Below, in pieces: positions 1 to 5,889 of a stretch of DNA of 10,219 nt. The notes beneath the pieces were generated by a model. The model saw only the letters and a list, made by a program, of their open reading frames with translations. It was not told the origin of the DNA and did not search any database. Position numbers and translations under genes: made by a program. Position 1 is the first letter of the stretch, and each line of letters starts with the position of its first letter. The DNA comes from Ectopseudomonas composti (GTDB lineage: Bacteria > Pseudomonadota > Gammaproteobacteria > Pseudomonadales > Pseudomonadaceae), in assembly GCA_946886245.1 (NCBI GenBank), contig CAMPIF010000116.1:1-10219 (forward strand), written 5' to 3'.

Positions 1-1
1 C

Positions 2-751
2 GCTGGCGGCAACTGGGATCAGGCGCACAACGCCGTCACCCCGCGCTTCGGCCTGATCTACGATCTCACCGACGAGCTGGCGGTATTCGCCAACACCTCG
101 CGCTCGTTCAAGCCCAACCGTGGCGCTGATCGCTTCGGCAACGCCTTCGACCCGGAAAAAGGCATCGCCCATGAAGTCGGCATCAAGTACGACATGGCCG
201 ACCGCGACCTGAGTCTCACCGCCGCGCTGTTCCATATCGTGAAAGAGAACGTGCTGACCAGCGACCCGCTCGACAGCACCCGCAGTATCGCCGCCGGCGA
301 AGTGCGCAGCCGTGGCTTCGATATCAATGTGGCCGGCAACATCACTCCGCAGTGGCGGGTGATCGGCGGCTATGCCTATGTCGACGCCGAAGTCAGCGAA
401 AGCACCAGCGCCACCATGCCGGTGGGTACGCGCCTGGCCAACGTGCCACGGCACAGCTTCAACCTGCTCGACACCTACGAGTTCGACAGCGGAGCCCTGG
501 CCGGCCTGGGCCTGGGCGTTGGCCTGAAATACGTCAGCGCGCGCCAGGGCCAGACCAGCAACAACACCTTCGACATGAACGGCTATGGCCTGGTCGACCT
601 GCTGGCCTACTACCCGCTGACCGAGAACGTGCGCCTGAACCTCAACCTGAACAACGTCTTCGACAAGCACTACGAAGAACGCGCCTGGAACGTCTGGAGT
701 TATCCGGGTGAGCCGCGCACGCTGCAGGCGGGGATTTCGGTCAGCCTGTAA
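2..751 (+). CDS. TonB-dependent siderophore receptor, C-terminal part (5' end outside window)
   Basis: The open frame enters from the left edge and ends at TAA 749-751, giving the last ~249 residues of an outer-membrane receptor for ferric siderophores, energised by TonB. What shows this: alternating beta-strand and turn pattern, the segment TPRFGLIYDLTDELAVFANTS followed by SFKPNRG, then HEVGIKYD near residue 58, and the closing block LNNVFDKHYEERAWNVWSYPGEPRT, all typical of the barrel of TonB-dependent siderophore receptors (ferrichrome/ferrioxamine/pyoverdine-type). The plug domain and TonB box lie upstream of the window. The C terminus is GISVSL; most outer-membrane barrels end in Phe or Trp, so a final Leu is slightly unusual. 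The ligand cannot be assigned. It converges on the gene at 862-1650. Family assignment is firm, substrate unknown. Confidence 0.9.
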   Translation, partial: AGGNWDQAHNAVTPRFGLIYDLTDELAVFANTSRSFKPNRGADRFGNAFDPEKGIAHEVGIKYDMADRDLSLTAALFHIVKENVLTSDPLDSTRSIAAGEVRSRGFDINVAGNITPQWRVIGGYAYVDAEVSESTSATMPVGTRLANVPRHSFNLLDTYEFDSGALAGLGLGVGLKYVSARQGQTSNNTFDMNGYGLVDLLAYYPLTENVRLNLNLNNVFDKHYEERAWNVWSYPGEPRTLQAGISVSL

Positions 752-753
752 GG

Positions 754-769
754 GTGAACACCGGGTGAA
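754..769 (-). promoter_or_regulatory. Perfect match to CreB-binding motif (cre-tag) in an unexpected place
   Basis: The minus strand reads TTCAC-N6-TTCAC (plus strand GTGAA 754-758, six bases, GTGAA 765-769), an exact match to the published CreB/BlrA box TTCACnnnnnnTTCAC. It begins 2 bases after the receptor stop codon. In the orientation used at creD it would drive transcription leftward, antisense into the receptor gene. Binding is inference; a chance match cannot be excluded. Confidence 0.35.
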
Positions 770-783
770 CGATGCTCACCCGG
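761..783 (+). terminator. Hairpin just after the receptor gene, possible weak terminator
   Basis: A perfect 8-bp inverted repeat, CCGGGTGA (761-768) and TCACCCGG (776-783) with a 7-base loop, lies 9 bases after the receptor stop codon. It has no T-tract on the plus side, so it is at best a weak intrinsic terminator. It overlaps a GTGAA-N6-GTGAA direct repeat (754-769), listed separately. Confidence 0.35.
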
Positions 784-794
784 CTCACCTCGTC

Positions 795-855
795 GTAGCC
801 CGGATGCAATCCGGGGATGGTCTGTTGCACTGTTCCCGGATTGCATCCAGGCTGC
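795..855. repeat. Inverted pair of REP elements (BIME-like) between convergent genes
   Basis: Two copies of one palindrome face each other. Copy 1 (795-815) is GTAG followed by CCCGGAT-gca-ATCCGGG, a perfect 7-bp stem. Copy 2 (835-855) is the same element on the minus strand with two or three changes. The whole block can also fold as one long hairpin. It sits between the plus-strand receptor and the end of the minus-strand gene at 862, where such repeats commonly act as bidirectional transcript ends and protect mRNA 3' ends. Confidence 0.75.
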
Positions 856-861
856 GTGCCT

Positions 862-1650
862 TCAGAGCGGGTCGGAAGCCAGCTCGATCGGCAGCAGATA
901 GCGCTCCTCGTCGTACTCGATGGGCAACTGGTAGCGGTGCGTGCTCTCTTCGACGGTCTGGCATTGGCCATCGACCAGGGCAATACGTCGTTCGACGCGG
1001 GTGTCCTTGAGCCGCAGGTCGCGATAGCCATGGTTACCGATACGTTCGGTAATGATGACCACCCCCTTGGTTTCGCTGAATTCTCCCGTGCAGTTGGTAT
1101 CCCACTCGCCCCATGACAGCGCGACCGGCAACTCACCCAGCAGCAGGCGAAGGCGGCGTGCCTCAAACTCATACAGGTGCAATTGCGTTTCACTGAAGGG
1201 ATTCACCCGCGAACCGTTCTCGCGCGAGATTCGCAGACCAAACGCCAGATCATCCCCGCGCAGGCGATAAGGCGCGGTATCGAAGGCCAACCGGGTCACG
1301 TAGATCGCATCCCAGTCCAGCCCATTGGGCTCCACGAGGCGGGCCACGAAATCCTGCCTGGCGCTATCGAGCAGCAGCACTTCAAGATCCGTCTCGCCAT
1401 GACTGTCGTGCTCTGCACGCACCAGTGGCACTGCAATCAGGGTCAGCTCGGGCCGAGCCGGCCAGACCTTGCAGATGCTCTGTTCGGCATCCACCCGATA
1501 GGTGCCGCGTTCATCTTCCAGCCACACCCCGCCGGCCTGGCCAGGGTGTGCCTGCTCCAGCCAGGCAGGCAGTTGCGCCGAGCAGTCATCGGCCAGCGCC
1601 ACGCCGGCCGTCAGCAGACCAGCCAATACCCCCGCGAACAGTGCTTTCAT
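862..1650 (-). CDS. Exported hypothetical protein, last gene of the creD cluster
   Basis: A 262-residue protein of unknown function. Residues 1-20 form a clear Sec signal peptide (MKALFAGVLAGLL... with an ALA cleavage motif before DDC), so the mature protein should be periplasmic. It has four cysteines (23, 60, 187, 230), enough for two disulphides, and no transmembrane segment after the signal. I recognise no catalytic motif. Start choice: an in-frame ATG at 1669-1671 would add seven residues, but GGAGG at 1660-1664 is placed 9 bases before the ATG at 1648-1650, so the shorter form is chosen. It follows the small membrane protein by 144 bases on the same strand and may be cotranscribed with creD, which would put it in the CreB-controlled envelope response; that is inference. 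Confidence 0.8.
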   Translation of the reverse strand: MKALFAGVLAGLLTAGVALADDCSAQLPAWLEQAHPGQAGGVWLEDERGTYRVDAEQSICKVWPARPELTLIAVPLVRAEHDSHGETDLEVLLLDSARQDFVARLVEPNGLDWDAIYVTRLAFDTAPYRLRGDDLAFGLRISRENGSRVNPFSETQLHLYEFEARRLRLLLGELPVALSWGEWDTNCTGEFSETKGVVIITERIGNHGYRDLRLKDTRVERRIALVDGQCQTVEESTHRYQLPIEYDEERYLLPIELASDPL

Positions 1651-1794
1651 CCTTGAGATCCTCCGTTTCATCCCGGCGCGAGTCTACGCGGCTGCCTGCC
1701 TGCTGCCCATGACGCGCATCGCGAAACAGCCAGGTGATACGCAGCGCCAACAGATGTCCGGCGCGCGCCTCCTCGCGCAAACCGACATGCCCAC

Positions 1795-2097
1795 TCATGC
1801 CCGGTACCACAGGCGCATGAAGCCCAGCGCGAGCAGCAGGCCGACCTGACCCAGCGCCGCACACAGCGACAGGAAGGAGCGCAGCGTGCCGTTGTTCGCC
1901 GCGTCCTGTATGCCGGTCAGAGCACTCCAGAAGCTCTCTGGCAGCACCATCAGGCTCAGGCTGGCGAGTGGTTTGCCAGTCAGCAGCAGGCCATCGATCA
2001 GGTTGAACCAGCCGCAGAACATCAGGCCGATGAGGATCATCACCGCCACCACCAGACCGAGGCCCAGGCAGGCGGAAAACTGCATGAGAAGACGCAT
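1795..2097 (-). CDS. Small two-helix inner-membrane protein downstream of creD
   Basis: A 100-residue protein with two hydrophobic helices, about residues 7-28 and 73-95, separated by a loop containing PESFWSALTGIQDAANNGTLRS. It starts at ATG 2095-2097 with a good ribosome site (GGAGG about 7 bases upstream) and begins 48 bases after the creD stop codon, so cotranscription with creD is very likely. A small membrane protein directly after creD also occurs in P. aeruginosa (the PA0466 position), recalled from memory and not checked. It has no recognisable catalytic motif; a role alongside CreD in the envelope is only suggested by position. Confidence 0.75.
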   Translation of the reverse strand: MRLLMQFSACLGLGLVVAVMILIGLMFCGWFNLIDGLLLTGKPLASLSLMVLPESFWSALTGIQDAANNGTLRSFLSLCAALGQVGLLLALGFMRLWYRA

Positions 2098-2145
2098 GGG
2101 ATTCCCTCCAGAAAAGGGGCGCGACCTGCGCCGCGCCGATCAGGT

Positions 2146-3489
2146 TCAGGCTTGCGGAGCGCTGCGGCCGACGCCGTACCAGTCCAGTTTGCGGGTCAGT
2201 ACCATCACGCTGCCGAGTACGCCGAACACCAGCAGCGAGCCCATCAGCAGGGCGTAGTCCTCGGCGTTGAGCAGGCCGTAGAGCATGGCGTACAGGGCTG
2301 CCAGCAAGGCGCCGAAGCCCAGGCCGCGCCGCCAGCTGTGCAACACGAAGCTGACGTAGAAGCCGATCAGGCCGACGCAGGCGCTGGCGGACAGGCCGTA
2401 GGCCAGGGCGAACTCCAGATGTTCGGAGAGCGACAAGAGCAGCAGGTAGAACAGCGCCAGCGACAGGCCGACCAGGGCGTACTGCACCGGGTGCACGGCC
2501 AGGCGCTTGAGCACCTCGAAGAGGAAGAAGGTGGCGAAGGTCAGGGCGATGAACAGCAGCGCATATTTGATCGCACGGTCGGTCTTCAGGTACTGATCCA
2601 CCGGGTCGACGAAACTTACCCCGAAGTTGCGGCCGAACAGCCCCTGGCAACGATCACCGCCTACGCAGTCGCGTAATGCTTCTTCCAGGTTGGTGGCGAA
2701 GAAACTGGTCTGCCACTCGGCGGTAAAGCCTGCAGCGCTGATCTCGCGGCTGCTCGGCAGATACTCACCGACAAAGCTCGGGTGCGGCCAGTCGGAGCTC
2801 AGCTTGACCCGGCTGTCGCGCCCGACCGGCACCACCGAGAGCTGCTCGGTGCCCTGCAGCTTGAGGTCGAAGGCGAACTCGAGGGTTTGCCCGCCCTGCG
2901 CATCCAGGGCCGGGAGCGGTGCATGCACGCCGGCGCCGAAGTTATCGTCAGCACTGCCTGGCGCGAAGCTCAGGGTCTGGCCATTGAGGCGCAACTGCAG
3001 GTCGTTGCTGATGCCGCGGATATCGCTGATACCGACCGAGAGGAAGGGTTTCTCGAAGCGGTAGAAGCCCAGCTCGTCCCCCAGTCCCAGGCGCGCCGGC
3101 AGGCGGAATTGGCCGCTGACCTGGCTGTCGCTGCGGTACAGGCGCGCCTCGTAGATGCCACGGGCACGCAGCTCGGTGCCAACTGTCCCTTCGAGCACGA
3201 AGCGCTCCGGCAGGAAGTACAGGCGACCACGCCGCTGACGCTCTTCGCTGTAGCGCTCGCCAGTCTTCTCGTTGGTCTTCCACTCGTGGGTGGTCTTGAT
3301 ATAGGGCAGCACCAGGATCGGCCCGGTGATCTGCTGGCGGTAGCTGGAACTGCGCGCGATATCCTGCAGCACCTCATGGCGCAGGCCTTGGCGCTCGTCG
3401 ACCAGGCCATCGATCATCAGCAGGGGAATCATCAGCAGCAGAATCAGCAGGGCGATGGCGCCCAGCTTGAAGCCCAGGGAACGGCTCAT
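2146..3489 (-). CDS. creD: CreD inner-membrane protein
   Basis: A 447-residue CreD-family (Cet) envelope protein. It is the main target of the CreBC two-component system, linked to envelope integrity, colicin E2 tolerance in E. coli and beta-lactam responses in Pseudomonas; its biochemical activity is unknown. Topology: one N-terminal helix (about residues 9-29), a large periplasmic domain (about 30-305) containing the family signature SDWPHPSFVGEYLP (232-245), then a C-terminal group of helices from about 309, including VHPVQYALVGLSLALFYLLL and SLSEHLEFALAYGLSA, very characteristic of CreD. Length matches the family. Start ATG 3487-3489 has GGAGAG about 9 bases upstream. A CreB-type repeat array lies about 74 bases before the start. 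In P. aeruginosa creD directly follows creBC; here the creC end is 6.4 kb away. Confidence 0.93.
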   Translation of the reverse strand: MSRSLGFKLGAIALLILLLMIPLLMIDGLVDERQGLRHEVLQDIARSSSYRQQITGPILVLPYIKTTHEWKTNEKTGERYSEERQRRGRLYFLPERFVLEGTVGTELRARGIYEARLYRSDSQVSGQFRLPARLGLGDELGFYRFEKPFLSVGISDIRGISNDLQLRLNGQTLSFAPGSADDNFGAGVHAPLPALDAQGGQTLEFAFDLKLQGTEQLSVVPVGRDSRVKLSSDWPHPSFVGEYLPSSREISAAGFTAEWQTSFFATNLEEALRDCVGGDRCQGLFGRNFGVSFVDPVDQYLKTDRAIKYALLFIALTFATFFLFEVLKRLAVHPVQYALVGLSLALFYLLLLSLSEHLEFALAYGLSASACVGLIGFYVSFVLHSWRRGLGFGALLAALYAMLYGLLNAEDYALLMGSLLVFGVLGSVMVLTRKLDWYGVGRSAPQA

Positions 3490-3562
3490 GGTACGGCTCT
3501 CCGTAGCGAGTGAAGGTACGGCAGAGTCTGGGCAACGGCGGTGGGAGGCGTATGGGGCGAGC

Positions 3563-3589
3563 GTGGAGATTGTGTGGAGAATGGGTGAA
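3563..3589 (-). promoter_or_regulatory. Three-fold cre-tag (CreB binding array) upstream of creD
   Basis: On the creD strand the sequence reads TTCAC-N6-TCCAC-N6-TCCAC: half-sites at 3585-3589, 3574-3578 and 3563-3567 with exact 11-base spacing. The known CreB box is TTCACnnnnnnTTCAC; here the second and third half-sites differ by one base and the array has an extra unit. It is 74 bases upstream of the creD start codon. A poor -10 candidate, CATACG (3549-3554), lies about 8 bases downstream, as expected for an activator-dependent promoter without a good -35. The repeat pattern is seen; CreB binding is inferred from the family. Confidence 0.65.
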
Positions 3590-3592
3590 AGA

Positions 3593-3621
3593 GAAAGGGC
3601 GCCGATTCAGGGCGCCCTTTC
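3593..3621 (-). terminator. Strong intrinsic terminator of the repeat-protein gene
   Basis: A perfect 11-bp stem, GAAAGGGCGCC (3593-3603) with GGCGCCCTTTC (3611-3621), and a 7-base loop. Read on the minus strand it follows the stop codon at 3669 by 47 bases and ends in TTTCTCTTTC, a usable T-rich tail. It separates the repeat-protein transcript from the creD promoter, which starts only 4 bases further on. The plus strand also has a short CTTTCT tail, so it may work both ways. Confidence 0.8.
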
Positions 3622-3668
3622 TAACTGCAATGCGGCATGAGACTGCTCCCGCGTGATGAATATCCGAA

Positions 3669-4010
3669 TCAGCTGATACGGCTGGCACCTACGCGGTCGG
3701 CACCATCTTCGGCTACGCGGTTCAGGCCCACGCGGTCAGCACCACCTTCGGCGACACGGTTCAGGCCTACGCGGTCAGCGCCACCTTCGGCTACACGGTT
3801 CAGGCCTACGCGGTCAGCGCCACCTTCGGCTACACGGTTCGGACCAACGCGGTCGGCGCCATCTGCGGCTACACGATTAACGCCGACGCGATCTGCGCCA
3901 TCTTCGGCGACTACAGGGGCTGCGGACTGTTGAGCGTTGATCTGCGGCAGGGCGAAAGCACTGGCGGACAGGGCGGCGATAACGAAGCTGGCGAGGATTT
4001 GCTTTTTCAT
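3669..4010 (-). CDS. Small exported protein with six 13-residue tandem repeats
   Basis: A 113-residue protein. Residues 1-20 are a Sec signal peptide (MKKQILASFVIAALSASAFA), followed by a short linker to residue 33. Residues 34-111 are six tandem copies of a 13-residue unit, VAEGGADRVGLNR, with small changes (VAEDGADRVGVNR, VAADGADRVGPNR, three identical central copies, and VAEDGADRVGASR), ending in IS. Start ATG 4008-4010 has AGGAG 7 bases upstream. The gene has its own terminator (3593-3621). Pseudomonas genomes carry similar small repeat proteins, sometimes labelled phage infection protein; I recall this without proof of function. The regular acidic and Asn residues could bind cations, but the pattern is not the RTX nonapeptide. 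Function unknown; that it is a real gene is well supported by signal peptide, ribosome site, terminator and in-frame repeats. Confidence 0.85.
   Translation of the reverse strand: MKKQILASFVIAALSASAFALPQINAQQSAAPVVAEDGADRVGVNRVAADGADRVGPNRVAEGGADRVGLNRVAEGGADRVGLNRVAEGGADRVGLNRVAEDGADRVGASRIS
3678..3911 (-). repeat. Six in-frame 39-bp tandem repeats inside the exported-protein gene
   Basis: The unit is 39 bases, with six copies. The three central copies are nearly identical in DNA and the outer ones are more diverged. Each copy encodes 13 residues, so copy-number change would leave the frame intact. The pattern suggests recent expansion by slippage or unequal recombination in the middle of the array. 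Confidence 0.9.
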
Positions 4011-4112
4011 GTTCGTTCTCCTGAGAGGGGGTGATTAACTGGCTACGGTTGCCATGTTACGCACGCCCCGGAACGGCAAAAGGCACATCTCGGGATAGTG
4101 ACAATCGACGCC

Positions 4113-4143
4113 ATCGATACCTGATAAATCGCTTATCGATCAG
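4113..4143. promoter_or_regulatory. Nested dyad in the divergent intergenic region, possible operator
   Basis: The 247-base region between the divergent genes at 4010 and 4258 contains an AT-rich block with nested inverted repeats: ATCGATA (4113-4119) with TATCGAT (4134-4140), and GATAA (4123-4127) with TTATC (4133-4137). It could be a regulator site for either gene. No regulator is identified. Apart from this and the LexA-type box I see nothing else of note in the region; the minus-strand promoter candidates are weak. Confidence 0.3.
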
Positions 4144-4227
4144 ACAGATAGTTGCCACGAACAGTAGCCCAGCGCCGTCCTCGCCTTCAGTCTACTCGGC
4201 ACGGTAGCGGGTGAACGGCACTGGCAT

Positions 4228-4243
4228 CTGTATAAAAAACCAG
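4228..4243 (+). promoter_or_regulatory. LexA (SOS) box in front of the FAN1-helicase operon
   Basis: CTGTATAAAAAACCAG matches the gammaproteobacterial LexA box CTGTATATATATACAG at 12 of 16 positions, including both CTG/CAG ends with the exact 10-base gap. It ends 14 bases before the ATG at 4258. TATAAA inside it (4231-4236) is the best -10 candidate, so LexA would cover the promoter. The fit with a DNA-repair operon strengthens the call. LexA binding itself is inferred. Confidence 0.75.
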
Positions 4244-4257
4244 TAAAACTTCGCACC

Positions 4258-5889
4258 ATGCTCAGCCTCGACGCTCCCGAACTCTATTACCTGGCCAACT
4301 TCCGCAAGGCCCTCGCCTGGCTCGATACCCATCACCGCGACCTGATGGATGACGCCGAGCGCGCCTTCGTAGCGGATTTCCCCCAGTTGTCACTGCCCGC
4401 CCAGGCGCTGCTGGTGCGCCTGGTGATGCGCAAGGGCGTGCACTTTCGCGTCAGCAAACTGCGTTATGCCGAGATCGGCGACATCCCCAGCGCGGCCGCC
4501 CCCCTGCTGGAACTGGGCTGGCTGATCGACTGCGCCGCGCTGAGTTTCGACGAGATGGGCGCCCTACTGCTCAAGGACGAACTGGCCGCGCATTTCGCAA
4601 GCTATCTGCCGCGCGGCAACCTGAAGAAAAGCGAAGTGCTCGACCATCTGCGCGAGCTACACACAGAGCCGCGCAGCCTGGCCGACTGGTGCCCGCAGTT
4701 GGACGAGCGCCTGCTGAGCCTGGCCATCGGGCCGCTGTGCGACCGCCTGCGCCTGATGTTCTTCGGCAACCTGGCGCAGGACTGGTCGGAGTTCGTGCTC
4801 GCCGACCTGGGCATCTTCCGTTATGAACAGGTGCCGATCACGCCGGGCTCACGCGGTTTTCGCAGCCGCCAGGACGTGGACGACTACCTGCACCTGCGCG
4901 CCTGCCGCGAAGCCTTCGAAGCTGGCGTGGCGGTCACCGAGGTGCTGCAGCAGCTCGGTGATTTCAGCAGCGACAGCGTCCACATCGGCGAACGCCATCA
5001 GCGCCTGCTGCTGCAACTGGCGCAGCACCTGGAACGTGCCGGCGAGCTGGAATCGGCGCTGACCCTGTACCGCGATACCCGCGCGGTCGGCTCGCGGCAG
5101 CGGCAGATCCGCGTACTGGAACGCCTGGGCCAGGATGCCGAAGCCCTGGCCCTGGCCGAACAGGTGATCGCAACGCCGCACAATGCCGAAGAAGCGCAGC
5201 TGGCCGAACGAGCCCGTACACGCCTGCGCCAACGCCTCGGCCTGCCGCCAGCGGCCAGGGCGGCGAAGCTCAATGAAGGTCGCCTCGACCTGCATCTGCC
5301 GCGTGCCGCCAGCGTCGAGCTGGCCGTGGCCATGCACCTGGCCGAGCCGGATGCGCCCGTGCACTACGTGGAAAACACGCTGATCTGCGGGCTGTTCGGC
5401 CTGCTGTGCTGGGAGGCGATTTTCGCCCCGCTGCCCGGCGCCTTCTTCCACCCCTTCCACACCGGTCCGGTGGACCTGCACCGCGCCGATTTCCATACAC
5501 GCCGTAGCGAGCTGTTCGCCGCCTGCCTGGCGCGCCTGGAGGATGGAAGTTACATCGAGGCCATGCGTCGCACCCACGCCGAGAAGTTCGGTATCCAGTC
5601 GCCCTTCGTATTCTGGGAGCTGCTCGACGCCGAGCGCCTGGAACAGGCGCTGGCCTGCCTGCCACCGGCGCACCTGGGCGCCTGGTTCCGCCGCCTGCTG
5701 GCCGACATCCGCGAGAACCGTGCCGGCATGCCCGACCTGATCCAGTTCTGGCCGGCCGAGGGGCGCTACCGAATGATCGAGGTGAAAGGCCCTGGCGACC
5801 GCCTGCAGGACAACCAGAAACGCTGGCTGGCGTTCTGCGCCGAGCGCGGCATGCCGGTCAGCGTCTGCTACGTGGAGTGGAGCGATTGA
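4258..5889 (+). CDS. FAN1-like VRR-NUC structure-specific nuclease
   Basis: A 543-residue protein resembling bacterial FAN1, a nuclease that cuts 5' flaps and acts in repair of DNA interstrand crosslinks. The N terminus (ELYYLANFRKALAWL, residues 8-22) and the segment AQALLVRLVMRKGVHFR (48-64) are typical of FAN1; residues about 220-330 form a helical TPR-like region; HYVENTLICGLFGLLCWEAIFAPLPGAFFHPF (from 369) and the C-terminal VRR-NUC domain follow. Visible catalytic residues are D493 (RAGMPDL) and E508-x-K510 (IEVKGPGDRLQDNQ), the expected PD-(D/E)xK set. Length fits bacterial family members, which lack the eukaryotic ubiquitin-binding zinc finger. The ATG at 4258 has no good ribosome site and lies just after the LexA box, so the 5' leader is probably very short. 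It overlaps the helicase gene downstream: one operon. Confidence 0.92.
   Translation: MLSLDAPELYYLANFRKALAWLDTHHRDLMDDAERAFVADFPQLSLPAQALLVRLVMRKGVHFRVSKLRYAEIGDIPSAAAPLLELGWLIDCAALSFDEMGALLLKDELAAHFASYLPRGNLKKSEVLDHLRELHTEPRSLADWCPQLDERLLSLAIGPLCDRLRLMFFGNLAQDWSEFVLADLGIFRYEQVPITPGSRGFRSRQDVDDYLHLRACREAFEAGVAVTEVLQQLGDFSSDSVHIGERHQRLLLQLAQHLERAGELESALTLYRDTRAVGSRQRQIRVLERLGQDAEALALAEQVIATPHNAEEAQLAERARTRLRQRLGLPPAARAAKLNEGRLDLHLPRAASVELAVAMHLAEPDAPVHYVENTLICGLFGLLCWEAIFAPLPGAFFHPFHTGPVDLHRADFHTRRSELFAACLARLEDGSYIEAMRRTHAEKFGIQSPFVFWELLDAERLEQALACLPPAHLGAWFRRLLADIRENRAGMPDLIQFWPAEGRYRMIEVKGPGDRLQDNQKRWLAFCAERGMPVSVCYVEWSD

Noticed and set aside
1651..1794. A small gene between the membrane protein and the exported protein
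   Set aside because: Short frames exist but none has a ribosome site or a natural-looking translation; treated as an operon spacer.
1586..2650. Long minus-strand open frame of 354 codons across the creD end and the small membrane gene
   Set aside because: It is the shadow frame of two better-supported genes: Arg- and Ala-rich, low-complexity translation, and no ribosome site.
3678..3911. Tandem 39-bp repeats as a CRISPR array
   Set aside because: No unique spacers separate the repeats; they are contiguous, in frame and encode a regular peptide after a signal sequence.
4849..5673. Minus-strand 274-codon frame opposite the FAN1 gene
   Set aside because: Antisense shadow of a gene with clear VRR-NUC catalytic residues; no independent signals.
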